Shown: piece after piece, positions 49,512 to 59,341 of the stretch
Layout: each line of letters starts with the position of its first letter
Numbering within the stretch: position 1 is the stretch's first letter
Origin: CAYQTL01 sp964420405
GTDB taxonomy: Bacteria; Acidobacteriota; Thermoanaerobaculia; Thermoanaerobaculales; Sulfomarinibacteraceae
Length of the DNA stretch: 64,000 nt
NCBI GenBank assembly: GCA_964420405.1
Contig: CAYQTL010000006.1
Span: 62,001 to 126,000 of the forward strand
Reading direction: 5' to 3'
Translations under genes and position numbers: made by a program
The notes under the pieces: model-generated
Told to the model about the DNA's origin: nothing
Database searches by the model: none
What the model saw: the letters and a program-made list of their open reading frames with translations, nothing else

Positions 49512-52264
49512 GATGCACTCCGATCCGTGGTCGGTCTGCCGGGCTGTACCCGGATACGGGCGTCGGCGATCCGGTAGCCCTCGCCGGGGGGCAGGGCGAA
49601 GACCGGGTTGAGGTCGACCTCGGCGATCTCGGGGACCCCGTCCACCAGGTACGACAGGCGCAGCAGGCCCTCCTCCAGGGCCCCGAGATCGGCGGCGGGA
49701 TGGCCCCTGTAGCCCTCCAGCAGCCGCAGACCCTTGATCTCGCGGACCATCTCGTGGGCATCGCGGTCGGTCATCGGGGTGGTTCGGAAGACCACGTCCT
49801 TGAGGATCTCCACGTGGATGCCGCCGAGTCCGAAGGCGACCACCGGACCGAACAGCGGGTCCTGGTTGACGCCCACCATCACCTCGGTCGCCCGCCCCAG
49901 CATCGGCTGCACCAGGACACCCTCCATGGCATCGGCCCGATCCTCCTCCTCGAGGCGGCGCCGGATGTCGCCCATGGCCCGGCGCACCGCGTCGGCGTCC
50001 TCCAGGTCGAGCACCACACCGCCGATCTCGGTCTTGTGCACGATCTCGACGGAGGCGAGCTTGACCGCCACCGGGTAGCCCACCCGATCCGCGATCGCGA
50101 CCGCCTGGTCCTCGTCGCGGGCCACGCCGCCCGCGGCGACGCGGAGCCTGGCGGCGTCGAGCACGGCACGGGACTCCTCGACCGACAGCCAGCCTTGCCC
50201 GCGCTGCTCCAGGGCACGGCGACAGGTGGTCCTGGCCTCCTCCAGATCCGCGTCGTCGAAGTCGGGAAACGCCCCGGGGTCCGAGCGCCGCCACTCGTGG
50301 TAGCCGGCCAACTGGCCCAGCAGGCGACCCATCTCCTCGGGGAACTGGTAGACGGGGATCCGCTCGCCGTCACCGCTCTCGAGCAGGTGGCGCTCCTTCT
50401 CGCCGCCGACGATGGAGGCCATCACCGGCGTGCCTTCGCCCCCCCGTGAGCGGGCGGCCGCCACCGCCTCGGCCACCGCGCGGCCGACCTCGTCGGTGTC
50501 GAACATCCCCACCGGGGTGTAGATGACGACCAGCGCATCCACCTCGTCGGCGGACAGCACCGTCTCGACCACCTGGCGATAGGTGTCCGGGCCGGCCGAC
50601 GCGATCATGTCGACCGGGTTGCGGGTGCTGGCCTCCGGCGGCAGGATGTCCCGCAGCTTCTCCCGGGTGCCGTCGGACAGGCTCTCGACCTCCATGCCCG
50701 CGCCCTGGGCCGCGTCGACGCAGAGGATGCCGGGACCACCGGCGTTGGTGACGACCGCCAGCCGCCTGCCGCGGGGCAGCGGCTGGGTGGTCAGGGCGCG
50801 GGCGACCCCGAACATCTCCTGCAGGGTCTCCGCCCGGATGACCCCGGTCTGCCGAAACAGGGCGGAGACGGTGGTATCGGCTGCGGTGAGCGCTGCGGTG
50901 TGCGAGCTGGCGGCGCGACCGCCGGCCTCCGAGCGCCCGGACTTCACCGCCACCACCGGCGTGCTGCGGGAAACCCGGCGAGCAATGCGGGCGAACCGTC
51001 GCGGGTTGCCGAACGACTCGAGGTAGAGCAGCACCACGTCGGTGTCAGGGTCGTCCTCCCAGTACTCCAGCAGGTCGTTGGAGGAGACGTCGGCCTTGTT
51101 GCCGACGCTGACGAAGGACGACAGTCCCAGGCCGAGCCGGCGGGTGAGGGCGATGATGGCCACCCCGAGGGCGCCCGACTGGGAGCACAGGGCGACCCGT
51201 CCGCGGGGCGGCATGGCGGGGGCGAACGAGGCGTTGAGCCGGATCTCCGGATGGGTGTGGATCAGGCCCAGGCAGTTCGGACCGATCATCCGCATGCCGT
51301 GGCCGCGGACCCGCTCGGTGAGCCGCTGCTGGCGCTCGGCGCCCTCCTCGCCGGTCTCGGCGAACCCCGCGGAGATGACGATGACCCCTCGGGCTCCGAT
51401 CTCGGCGCACTGGTCCACGACGTCGGGGATCGCCCCGGAGGGCACCGCCACAACCGCCAGGTCGATGTCCGCGCCGACGTCGGCGACGGACGGGTAGGCC
51501 CGCACGGACGCGACGTGGGTCGCCTTCGGGTTGACGGGGTAGACCGGACCCTCGAAACGGTTGGCCACCAACGCCTCGAAGATCCGGTATCCCACGCTGT
51601 CCGGGTTGCGGGAGGCGCCCACCACCGCCACCGAGCGGGGATGGAAGAGCGGCACCAGCGACGCCGCGGTGAACACCCGGGAGGCCAGCCCGTCGGGGGC
51701 TCGGGCCAGCTCGGGGTCGTCGGCGTCCAGCTCATAGGTGACGAGGTCGCCGCGGCGGGTCTCCTCGGCGGCGAATCCGCCCTGGCGGAAGAGCTCGGCC
51801 AGGGGGAGGTTGTCGGCGTGGGCCACGCCGCGCAGCCGGTGGACGCCGCGGCGTGCGGCCAGCACCGCCAGCCGCTGCAGCAGCAGCGTGCCGGCCCCGA
51901 GCTGGCGCAGCTCCGGCTTCACCGCGAGGGTGATGGCCGCGACGCTCTCGCCGTCGAGCACCCGGTAGGCGGCGAACGAGGTGACGCGTCCCCCGGGCTC
52001 GGCGTCCTCGGTGAAGAACACCTCGCCCGTGCCCCGCCGGGACAGCCGCTTGAGGAAGTCGCCGACCTCCTGCGGCTCCAGGTCGAGGCTGGCCGTGACC
52101 TGGAGCAGCTCGTCGTCGTCGAGCTCGGACAGGAACCCCTCCACCCGGCGGGCGTCCTCGGGGAGGGCGCGCTGCAGCTCGAGGTGCGAGCCGTCCCGCA
52201 GCACGAGGGTGCCGGCGCCCTCTGACCGGCTGGCGGGGGGCTGGAACGATGGGCGGACGGACAT
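49508..52264 (-). CDS. Protein acetyltransferase / NDP-forming acyl-CoA synthetase fusion (Pat-like)
   Basis: A 918-aa protein. Residues about 25-180: GNAT domain (AAITLAVKPELRQLGAGTLLLQ, the acetyl-CoA loop Q-L-G-A-G-T). About 205-330: CoA-binding Rossmann fold (VAVVGASRNPDSVGYRIFEAL). About 340-650: succinyl-CoA-ligase-like domains with GPNCLGLI, GALGVAIIAL and SSHTAALTAAD, the segment of the phosphohistidine in active ADP-forming synthetases. About 700-900: ATP-grasp (YPVAVKLASVEIVHKTEIGG, LVQPMLGRATEVMVGV). It belongs to the Pat/Pka/AcuA-like lysine acetyltransferases, with the GNAT at the N-terminus unlike E. coli YfiQ. It probably acetylates metabolic enzymes such as acyl-CoA synthetases. 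Confidence 0.9.
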   Translation of the reverse strand: MSVRPSFQPPASRSEGAGTLVLRDGSHLELQRALPEDARRVEGFLSELDDDELLQVTASLDLEPQEVGDFLKRLSRRGTGEVFFTEDAEPGGRVTSFAAYRVLDGESVAAITLAVKPELRQLGAGTLLLQRLAVLAARRGVHRLRGVAHADNLPLAELFRQGGFAAEETRRGDLVTYELDADDPELARAPDGLASRVFTAASLVPLFHPRSVAVVGASRNPDSVGYRIFEALVANRFEGPVYPVNPKATHVASVRAYPSVADVGADIDLAVVAVPSGAIPDVVDQCAEIGARGVIVISAGFAETGEEGAERQQRLTERVRGHGMRMIGPNCLGLIHTHPEIRLNASFAPAMPPRGRVALCSQSGALGVAIIALTRRLGLGLSSFVSVGNKADVSSNDLLEYWEDDPDTDVVLLYLESFGNPRRFARIARRVSRSTPVVAVKSGRSEAGGRAASSHTAALTAADTTVSALFRQTGVIRAETLQEMFGVARALTTQPLPRGRRLAVVTNAGGPGILCVDAAQGAGMEVESLSDGTREKLRDILPPEASTRNPVDMIASAGPDTYRQVVETVLSADEVDALVVIYTPVGMFDTDEVGRAVAEAVAAARSRGGEGTPVMASIVGGEKERHLLESGDGERIPVYQFPEEMGRLLGQLAGYHEWRRSDPGAFPDFDDADLEEARTTCRRALEQRGQGWLSVEESRAVLDAARLRVAAGGVARDEDQAVAIADRVGYPVAVKLASVEIVHKTEIGGVVLDLEDADAVRRAMGDIRRRLEEEDRADAMEGVLVQPMLGRATEVMVGVNQDPLFGPVVAFGLGGIHVEILKDVVFRTTPMTDRDAHEMVREIKGLRLLEGYRGHPAADLGALEEGLLRLSYLVDGVPEIAEVDLNPVFALPPGEGYRIADARIRVQPGRPTTDRSAS

Positions 52265-52563
52265 CGCGGACCTCCTCGTCGGCTGGCGACCCGATGCCCG
52301 ATGCTCTCACAGCGGAAGGTGCGGATGTGGGGTCCGACGGAGCGTGGGGCCGGGCGGCCGGGTACGTCGGAGAGGCCGCAACGTGCCGGCGGGACTCACA
52401 GATACGGCATCTTTCACCGGTGCGCCGAGCGTCTTCCGAAATCCCCCCAGAGGGGAGCCGCGGCAGCCCCCGGGGGGAGTCCGGGATCCTCCCCAGAGCT
52501 CACGCGACGGCATCTCGTCGTTGCGATCGCGGCCCGATCGGCGCCGACCCTGTCCGGCGCCGC
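52265..52563. other. Intergenic region upstream of the GNAT gene
   Basis: 299 bp between two minus-strand genes. It has a G/C-run stretch at about 52443-52500 with short complementary C5-7/G5-6 runs that can fold; a terminator for the gene upstream (52564-55527, read leftward) is possible. No gene is recognised. Confidence 0.35.
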
Positions 52564-55527
52564 TCAGCTCCCGGACAGCCGTGAGCGCAGCTCGCGGCGC
52601 CGCGCCTCCCGCCTGGCCTCGATCGCTGCCGGGTCGTCCGCTCCGACCCGCCGGTGGGCCTCACGGAACGAGAGCGGGTTGCCGAGGATGGGCCGGTCGT
52701 AGGTGCGCTGCCGATCCCTGAGGTCGGTGTCCTCGCTGACGCGCAGCAGCACCTCGTCCTCGCCGGCGAAGAACACCGTCGTCAGTCGCTCGCCGGCAGC
52801 GGCGTGGACAGGGGCGTCGGAGACGACCTTGTAGGTCCCGGCGCCCGGCTCGAGGACCAGCTCCGGGGCGATGCTCTCCACGTCGAAGGCGTCGCGAGCC
52901 TCGACGCGGCGCGCCCGCGTGCCGAGCAGCACACAGCCTTCGACGGTGCCGGCGTCGACCTCCACGTCGACCAGGACGGAGTCCCGGACGTTGGCCGTCG
53001 GACCGAGCCGCGTGCGCCCGACGACCCGGTTGCCGCGCTCGTCGGGCTGCACGTCGACGCCGGCCAGCGCGCGGGCGATCTCGCCGTCGTCGTCGCGGGC
53101 GGCGAGGGCCATGTAGAAGGCGTACGCCTGTCGGTGCTGTCCGACGTCGCCCCAGTACTGGTCCCCGAAGTCGAGCGCCACGAGGCGTGCCGGGCGGCGG
53201 TGGTGCTGCTCGAAGCGGTCGAGAACGCCCCGCAGACGCTCGACGACGTCTGGCAGGTCAATCGCCAGCCGTGCGATCGCCGCACTGTCCGAGCGTGCGC
53301 GGCGCCACGCCTCCGCGCGGGCGCGGGAGTCGCCGAGGGCCGCGACTGTGAGGGCGGTGAACAGCTGGGGGTCGAGGTCGGGGCGCGACCTCCGGTCGGC
53401 CGAAGGGTCGTTGATTTCGGCGCCGAACTCGTCCAGCAGGAGGTCGAGCAGCGCCCGCGAGACCGCGATCGAGCCGAGGTTGACGCCGCCGTACAGCCGC
53501 CCCTCGCGCCGCAGCAGCAGGCCGCGCTCCGCCAGCGGCGCCATCTCGGCGAGGGGACGGCGCGGGATGAACGCCGTCACCCGACCCTCGTCGTCGACGC
53601 CGACCCAGTCCTTGTTGGCCGCGGTGTCGGCGTCCATCGCCTGCACGGAGACGAAGCGCACCACGTCCGCGCGGTCGAACAGCGGGTCGACGCCGGACAG
53701 GTCGCGGGTGGGGATCTGCACCTCGTCGCCCCACTTGACGACCACCCCGTCGAACCCCGACCGGCGCAGGAAGGCCTCCACCGGGGCGAAGGTGCGCAGG
53801 GCGATCTCGACGATGGGCAGCCGGCGCCCCCGACGCTGCACGAATGACGAGAGGGCAGGCTTCTGCCCGCACTCGGCCTCGGTGAACGGGCTGGCGCGGG
53901 TGCCCTCCCCGAAGACGAAGGCGAGCAGCGCGCCCTCGCCGGGCGCGAGGTGCAGCCGCAGCCGTTGCCACATCAGCAGCAGCCCGAAGGCCTGGTTCAC
54001 GGGCAGGTCCTCGTGCAGCGACACCGCCAGGCGGGCGCCGAAGTCGCCGCGCATCTGGTCGAGCTTGCGCTGCCAGAAGATCCGGGCGGCCGCCGATCCG
54101 CACACCGTCCCGATCACGTGGGCCGGCTCGCCGTCGGCGAAGAGACGCTCGGCGGTGTCGATGTTGCGCCGTACCTCGGCGACGTACCGCCGCTCGCCCG
54201 CCGGATCCGCGGGCGCCGACTCGGGCGGGGCCGCGCCGTCGGGCGGGCGCGGGACCAGCTCGACGGGCCCCCTCCCGCCGAGCTCACGGCCCCCGTTCTC
54301 CTTCGCCGGTCTCGGCAGCCCGGCGGCGAACACCTCCGCGGACCCGGTGGCCCGGACGGTGACCCGGGCGCCGTGGGGCAGCAGGCACGCCTGGCCCCGA
54401 CCGAGCGGCAGCACGTCACCGTCGCAGGTCACGACGACCTCGGTCGCGGCATGCTCCGGCAGGGCGAGCCACGTCTCGGGACCGAACACCTCGCGGGTGG
54501 CCTCCCGGCCGGTCTCGAGCCGCAGTCGGCGCAGCTCCAGGCCGGCCGCCGGGACGGCGAGCGTCTCCTCGATTCCGGCGTCGTCCCGGACCGGCTCGAG
54601 CAGCGGCGGCGCCCCGGCGTCGAAACGGACGATCCGCAGCAGCTCGGCCGGGTCGACGTGCTTGGACGTGAGCCCCGCCCGCAGGACGTTGTCGGAGCTG
54701 GCCATCAGCTCGACCCCCGCTCCGCGGAGGTAGGCGTGGGGCACCCCCGGGGGCAGGAAGAGCGCCTGCCCCCTGGTGAGCCGGACGTGCTCGAGGAGAA
54801 ACACGAGCAGCAGGCCGAGGTCGGGCGGGCGACCGGGGAAGAGCTCCCGGGCCGCCGTCAGTACCCAGTGCTCGGGAGCGTCCACGTCGAATGGTTCGCG
54901 GGAGTCCTCCGCGTCGAGCCGGCGGAGCAGCGCGTCCAGCGCGGGGACGGTCCGCGTCTCGGGCAGGTCGAAGAACGCCTCCAGCGTGGAGCGCAACCCC
55001 GCGGGATCGGCGGGGGGAGGTCCCGGCACGAGCGACGACAGCTCGGGCGCGGCGTCGAGGGCCCGGACCAGGTCGTCGCCCTGCCGGAAGCCGCACAGGG
55101 CGTGGAACTCGGTCAGCGCGACGAGGATCTCGGGCTTGTGGTCGGGATCGCGGTAGCAGCGCGTCGGTGCGTCCCGCGGGATCCCGGCCGCCTCCTCGCG
55201 GGCGAAGCCCGCCGCGGCCTGCGCCCGGTCCGGATGGGTCTGGATCGACAGCGGCCGCGCCGCGGCCAGCAGCTTCAGCAGGTACGGCAGCCCGTCGAGC
55301 CTCGCGCCGAGCTCGCGTCCGAAGTAGCGTTCCTTGTGCACGGCGAGGAAGGCGTCGAGGGGCGAGCCGTCCTCACCGGCGAGGGCCGGGGCCCGGGGAT
55401 GCGCCCCGTACCAGGCCTCGGCACAGGGTCCCACGTGGGCCTCGAGGCCGAGCAGGTCGGGGAGGAACCGCTCGTCGCCCCAGGCGTAGGGCTGGAGGTG
55501 GGGTCGGATGCGGAGGGGCGCCGCCAC
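52564..55527 (-). CDS. Fusion of type I phosphomannose isomerase and nucleotidyltransferase-like region
   Basis: A 987-aa protein. Residues 1-405: type I mannose-6-phosphate isomerase (Zn2+ cupin) with all expected metal ligands: Q96 and H98 in QTHPDR, E133 in DHKPEILV, H264 in PPGVPHAYLRG; and the signature VELMASSDNVLRAGLTSKHVD. Residues about 440-987 are a separate region: FVFGEGTRASPFTEAECGQKP (538-557) resembles the G-x-G-T-R...P-x-T...K-P loop of sugar-nucleotidyltransferases, and PTANVRDSVLVDVEVDAGTVE, then GCVLLGTRA resembles left-handed beta-helix turns. It may make and use a hexose-phosphate on one chain (inference); the substrate of the second half is not determined. No other sugar-nucleotide gene is next to it. 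Confidence 0.8.
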   Translation of the reverse strand: MAAPLRIRPHLQPYAWGDERFLPDLLGLEAHVGPCAEAWYGAHPRAPALAGEDGSPLDAFLAVHKERYFGRELGARLDGLPYLLKLLAAARPLSIQTHPDRAQAAAGFAREEAAGIPRDAPTRCYRDPDHKPEILVALTEFHALCGFRQGDDLVRALDAAPELSSLVPGPPPADPAGLRSTLEAFFDLPETRTVPALDALLRRLDAEDSREPFDVDAPEHWVLTAARELFPGRPPDLGLLLVFLLEHVRLTRGQALFLPPGVPHAYLRGAGVELMASSDNVLRAGLTSKHVDPAELLRIVRFDAGAPPLLEPVRDDAGIEETLAVPAAGLELRRLRLETGREATREVFGPETWLALPEHAATEVVVTCDGDVLPLGRGQACLLPHGARVTVRATGSAEVFAAGLPRPAKENGGRELGGRGPVELVPRPPDGAAPPESAPADPAGERRYVAEVRRNIDTAERLFADGEPAHVIGTVCGSAAARIFWQRKLDQMRGDFGARLAVSLHEDLPVNQAFGLLLMWQRLRLHLAPGEGALLAFVFGEGTRASPFTEAECGQKPALSSFVQRRGRRLPIVEIALRTFAPVEAFLRRSGFDGVVVKWGDEVQIPTRDLSGVDPLFDRADVVRFVSVQAMDADTAANKDWVGVDDEGRVTAFIPRRPLAEMAPLAERGLLLRREGRLYGGVNLGSIAVSRALLDLLLDEFGAEINDPSADRRSRPDLDPQLFTALTVAALGDSRARAEAWRRARSDSAAIARLAIDLPDVVERLRGVLDRFEQHHRRPARLVALDFGDQYWGDVGQHRQAYAFYMALAARDDDGEIARALAGVDVQPDERGNRVVGRTRLGPTANVRDSVLVDVEVDAGTVEGCVLLGTRARRVEARDAFDVESIAPELVLEPGAGTYKVVSDAPVHAAAGERLTTVFFAGEDEVLLRVSEDTDLRDRQRTYDRPILGNPLSFREAHRRVGADDPAAIEARREARRRELRSRLSGS

Positions 55528-55852
55528 GTCGCGGGCACTCCTACACCGGCGGGACGAGGAACGGTGGTGCGCCCTGGACAGATGGCCGCCGCCGCCCCGC
55601 CACCATTCGACCGGAACCCGACCCCATGGGCCGAGACTCTAACACGGGGTCCCCGTCGAGACGCCGGCTCCGCTCGGGGCGAGGCCCGGGGGACTCGCGC
55701 AGCCCGGCCTCCGGTAGAGCGGGCGCCGTCGCGCGCGAGCCGTGGCGGCGGGCCGCACCCCGCGGCAGTGGTCGTCGGCAGCGGCCGTCACCTGCCGGCG
55801 GACGGGTGTGCCGCTCGCCCCTTCGTCCCGATCGTCGAGCGGCACCCGCCGT
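55528..55852. other. Intergenic region between the ACT protein and PMI-fusion genes
   Basis: 325 bp between two minus-strand genes (ACT gene ends at 55853; PMI fusion starts at 55527). No gene, promoter or clear hairpin was found. The base composition is as in the neighbours. The frame of the ACT gene ends in low-complexity codons. Confidence 0.4.
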
Positions 55853-56668
55853 TCATCCTCCGCCGCACGATCCACGGTTCCGTCCGAGCTCTGGCAGGCT
55901 CTCGGACTGGATCACGTGCAGGTGGAGGCGATCGTCGCCTCCGGCCGTGCGGCGGAGCTGCTGCTGCAGCCCGCCGGCGGTGCCTTCCCCCGGAGCCGGG
56001 ACGATGACCAGGCGGACCCGACTGAAGCCGCCTTCGTCGCGCATCGCGCGGCTCCGCGACAGGACATCCGGGAGAGAGCGCTCGAACCGTGCGAATGCGC
56101 CCCCTCCGAGCACCAGGACGAGGAGCCGACTCCCGACGTCGATGGACGCCTCGATCGGGACGCCGGCGAGCTCTCCGGGGTGCAGCCGGACGTCGATGCT
56201 CGCGAAGACCTCCGGCGGGCAGCCGCAGCCGAGGGTGTGGCGGATGAAGCGGACCAGATCCAGCGCCGGGTCGGCGCCGGCGGCGGCCGTGAGGCCGTGA
56301 CCCGCGGTCTCGAGAGCGGCGATCGCCTGAGCGAGCTGGGGCTCCTTCACAAGCAGGTAGTCGGTCTGGTACGTGGACAGGGCGAAGACCGCCACGCCGG
56401 CCGCTGCCAGCGGCGCCGCCAGCGACTCCAGGACCCCGGTCAGCTCGAAGGCCAGTGGCCCGGTCACGGCCAGGCAGCGCCATCCCCGCTCGCACGGGAC
56501 GCCCGCCGGACAGCACTCCTCGCGGGACACCACGGACACCTCGTCAGGCGTCCGGGTGACCGAGAAGAGACCCTCGCCGGAGAAGGCGGGCAGGGGGGCC
56601 GCGGGGCAGAGCCTCCAGACCGAGTACCGGCCTGGGAGGAGGGACAGCCGCAACGAGTGGTCCGCCAT
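55853..56668 (-). CDS. ACT-domain protein fused to an unknown CGCP-motif domain
   Basis: A 271-aa protein. Residues about 5-125 form a CASTOR-type tandem ACT region: LSLLPGRYSVWRLCPAAPLP, FSVTRTPDEVSVVSREE, then ERGWRCLAVTGPLAFELTGVL and FALSTYQTDYLLVKEPQLAQAIAALETAGH. Such domains bind amino acids. From about 135 on, LVRFIRHTLGCGCPPEVFAS, then GSRLLVLVLGGGAF is a different domain, recalling small proteins with a C-G-C-P-x-E-V-F motif of unknown function. A TATAGT lies 11 bp before the ATG. The last 30 residues look like low-complexity sequence, so the true C-terminus may differ. Confidence 0.7.
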   Translation of the reverse strand: MADHSLRLSLLPGRYSVWRLCPAAPLPAFSGEGLFSVTRTPDEVSVVSREECCPAGVPCERGWRCLAVTGPLAFELTGVLESLAAPLAAAGVAVFALSTYQTDYLLVKEPQLAQAIAALETAGHGLTAAAGADPALDLVRFIRHTLGCGCPPEVFASIDVRLHPGELAGVPIEASIDVGSRLLVLVLGGGAFARFERSLPDVLSRSRAMRDEGGFSRVRLVIVPAPGEGTAGGLQQQLRRTAGGDDRLHLHVIQSESLPELGRNRGSCGGG

Positions 56669-56679
56669 GACGGTGGCCC

Positions 56680-56685
56680 ACTATA
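56680..56685 (-). promoter_or_regulatory. -10 element just upstream of the ACT protein gene
   Basis: TATAGT on the minus strand, 11 bases before the ATG at 56668; the predicted leader is only about four to five bases. No good -35 is visible. The rest of the gap to the SBBP gene end (56686-56892) shows nothing. Confidence 0.4.
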
Positions 56686-56892
56686 GCGAGCCCCGGTCCG
56701 TCGCCGGAGCGCGGACCGGGTCGATGCCGGGCACCGCCGCAGCGCTCGCGGCCCGTCGGATGCGCGCCCTGGTTTCCCGTCCCCGGCGGCGGCGCACGCC
56801 CGGCGGAGCTCTCCGCCAGCGTGTGGCTCGCGTTGGCGATCTCGGTCAGGCGCCGCTCCGCTCCGGCCACCCTGCGGCCCCGCGGGACCCGG

Positions 56893-58509
56893 TCACGGGG
56901 CGGCGCTCGACCACTCGGAGACGTCGCCGGTCTCGAAACCGTCGCCGAAGAGGTACCACGCGCCGTAGCCCCACGAGAAGAGGACGCCGTCGGCGCCCCC
57001 GTTGTGGCTGTCGTCCCAGGCGCCTGCGCTGGTGGGGAAGTCCGCCGAGCCCGACCAGCCGTGGACGTAGAGCCGGTTGTCGACCACGAAAGGAGCGTAC
57101 GCCGCGTCGTCGGCCGAGCCTCCGATGAACGTTCCATACGAGAGTGTCGCGAGGTTTGCGTCGAGCCGGACGTGGAACCCGTCACTCGATCCGTCCAGCA
57201 CGGTGTCGAATCCGTCCGTCGACGTCGGGAAGTCGGACGAGGCGGTGCTCCCCGCGACGTGGATCCCACCGGTGGGATCGAGCATGAGCCCCAAGGGCGT
57301 GTCTCCGCCGCTCCCGCCGACGAAGGTGCTCGCGACGAGGGTGGTCAGCCCACCGTCGAGGACCGCGACGAAGCCGTCGGAGCCACCGTTGTGGGTCGTG
57401 TCGAACGCTCCTGTGGTGACCGGGAAATCGGTCGCGTCGGTGCGGCCGATCACCACCACCGAGCCGCCGGTGGTCGTCCCGATGCCGTACAGCATGTCGT
57501 GCACGCCGTATCGGCCGATGCAGGTGGAGCCCATGAGGGTCGAGAGGTCGGCCGACAACCTGCTGACGAACGCCTCCCGGCTGAAGGCGTGGTTCGAGCA
57601 GGTCGAGTACGCTCCCACCGTCGTCGGATAGTGGGCCCCGTAGCTGGTCGAGTTCTGGGTGTCGCCGCCGACGAGCACAGTGTCGTCCGAGGCGACGTGG
57701 AGGACGCGCGCCTCGTCCCACAGCGCACCTCCGATGAAGGTCGACGCCAGCAGGCTGGAGAGGGTGCCGTCGAGCTTCGCGACGACGGTGTCGCCGTGAC
57801 CCGGCGCATAGTCGTTGTAGGTGGTGTCGTAGGCTCCGGCCGTGGTCGGGAAGTCCGCCGAGGTCGAACGGAACCCGAGAATCGCGTTGTCGGCGGAATC
57901 GACCTCGATCTGCAGCGCGCCCCAGCTCTCGGTTCCGCTCCCCCCGAGATAGGTCGCCGCGAGCACGGTCGTCAGATCGGCGCTGAGCTTGACGACGAAG
58001 ACGTCGTCCACGGCGTTTTTCGTGCCCTGGAAGGCGCCGGGGGTGGTCGGGACGTCGGCTGACAGGGTGGCGCCCGCCACCAGCAGGCTGCCGTCCGAGG
58101 CGATCGCCAGAGCGGGGTACTTCTCCACGTCGGAGCCGCCCACGAACGTCGCGGCCAGCAGGGTCGTCAGGTCAGGGTCGAGCTTGGCGACGTAGAGGTC
58201 GGCGGCGCCGCCGAGGTAGGTGGGTCCGTGGACCCCCGGTGTGGTCGGGAAGTCGGCCGAGGTCGTCGTGCTGGCGACGTAGATGTTGCCGGCAGCGTCG
58301 CGGACGCACCGCGAGTTGTGCTCGTCCCCGCTGCCGCCGAGAAACGTCGAGGCCAGAGGCCCGGTGGCCGAGGCGAGGCCGGTCGCCAACAGCAGGACCG
58401 TGACGAGGATGGCCAGACCGACGATCGAGGCACGCTGCGGTGGGTCGCCGGCCCGCTCGAGCGCGGATGTCGTGCTCCAGGACAGGGGCTTCGGGTTGCT
58501 CGTCCTCAT
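56893..58509 (-). CDS. Secreted SBBP-repeat beta-propeller protein
   Basis: A 538-aa protein. The N-terminal part includes IVGLAILVTVLLLATGLASA, a late signal or membrane anchor at about residues 30-50. Then about eight repeats of about 55-60 residues with the SBBP pattern (STFLGGSGDEHNSRCVRDAAGNIYVAS, then TTSADFPTTPG): LAATFVGGSD, LAATYLGGSG, LASTFIGGA, VASTFVGGSG and SYGTFIGGSA. The C-terminus YLFGDGFETGDVSEWSSAAP matches the end motif at 12474 and 26568. Surface or secreted, function unknown. The start is chosen for GGGAG upstream; the longer frame has no signal. Confidence 0.85.
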   Translation of the reverse strand: MRTSNPKPLSWSTTSALERAGDPPQRASIVGLAILVTVLLLATGLASATGPLASTFLGGSGDEHNSRCVRDAAGNIYVASTTTSADFPTTPGVHGPTYLGGAADLYVAKLDPDLTTLLAATFVGGSDVEKYPALAIASDGSLLVAGATLSADVPTTPGAFQGTKNAVDDVFVVKLSADLTTVLAATYLGGSGTESWGALQIEVDSADNAILGFRSTSADFPTTAGAYDTTYNDYAPGHGDTVVAKLDGTLSSLLASTFIGGALWDEARVLHVASDDTVLVGGDTQNSTSYGAHYPTTVGAYSTCSNHAFSREAFVSRLSADLSTLMGSTCIGRYGVHDMLYGIGTTTGGSVVVIGRTDATDFPVTTGAFDTTHNGGSDGFVAVLDGGLTTLVASTFVGGSGGDTPLGLMLDPTGGIHVAGSTASSDFPTSTDGFDTVLDGSSDGFHVRLDANLATLSYGTFIGGSADDAAYAPFVVDNRLYVHGWSGSADFPTSAGAWDDSHNGGADGVLFSWGYGAWYLFGDGFETGDVSEWSSAAP

Positions 58510-58714
58510 GACTGGATCTCCCTTCAGATCTCGGGTGATGTGCGTCGGACCGGGGTCCTCGACGGAACACACGACGTTTCCTCCCGGACGGGATCACGGC
58601 ACGCGCGGCACAGCGACTCTGTGTGCCCCCGCGCGGTGGTCGGGCCAGCGGCTGGCGAGCCCGGCACGACGCCTGAGGCCGCGCGGCGCGGGTCACCCCG
58701 GGCGGCGCGTCCGG

Positions 58715-58720
58715 TAGAAT
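58715..58720 (+). promoter_or_regulatory. -10 element of the sigma/kinase operon
   Basis: TAGAAT, 37 bp before the ATG of the ECF sigma gene at 58758. A poor -35 (GTCACC at 58692-58697, 17-bp spacer). ECF sigma genes are often autoregulated, but no ECF-type box was recognised. Confidence 0.4.
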
Positions 58721-58757
58721 GGAGTGGACCGGAACCCCCACAGGGACCGCACCAGGC

Positions 58758-59341
58758 ATGAGCGCCCAGGGCGAGATCACGCGGATTCTCGAGCGGCTCG
58801 ACGGAGTCCGGGGCGAGGCGCGGAACGCGGTTCTCGAGGAGCTCGTGCCGAAGGTCTACACGGAGCTCAAGATCCTGGCGCGCTCCAACCGGTACCGCTG
58901 GGCGGCCAACCGTGCGCCGGGAACCACCAGCCTCGTCCACGAGGCCTACCTGAAGATCGCGAAGGGCGAGTCCTCCGGCTTCGACAGCCGACACGAGTTC
59001 TACGCGCTGGCCTCGAGAGCGATGCGCTCGATCCTGGTCGACAATGCCAAGCGCCAGTCCCGCCAGAAGCGCGGCGGCGGCCGGGCCGAGGCCCCGCTCG
59101 AGGCGGCCGTGCCGGTCTCCGCCGAGAGGCCGGAGGAGTTGCTGGCGCTCGACGAGGCACTGGAACGCCTGGAGGGCCACCGGCCACGCCTCGCCCGGAT
59201 CGTCGAGTGCCGTTGCTTCGGAGGGCTCACGGTGGAGCAGACCGCCAGCACGCTCGGCGTCTCGACCGCGACGGTGAAGCGGGACTGGAGGCTCGCCCGC
59301 GCCTGGCTGTACCGCGAGCTGCAGGTGGCCCCGGCGGAGTG

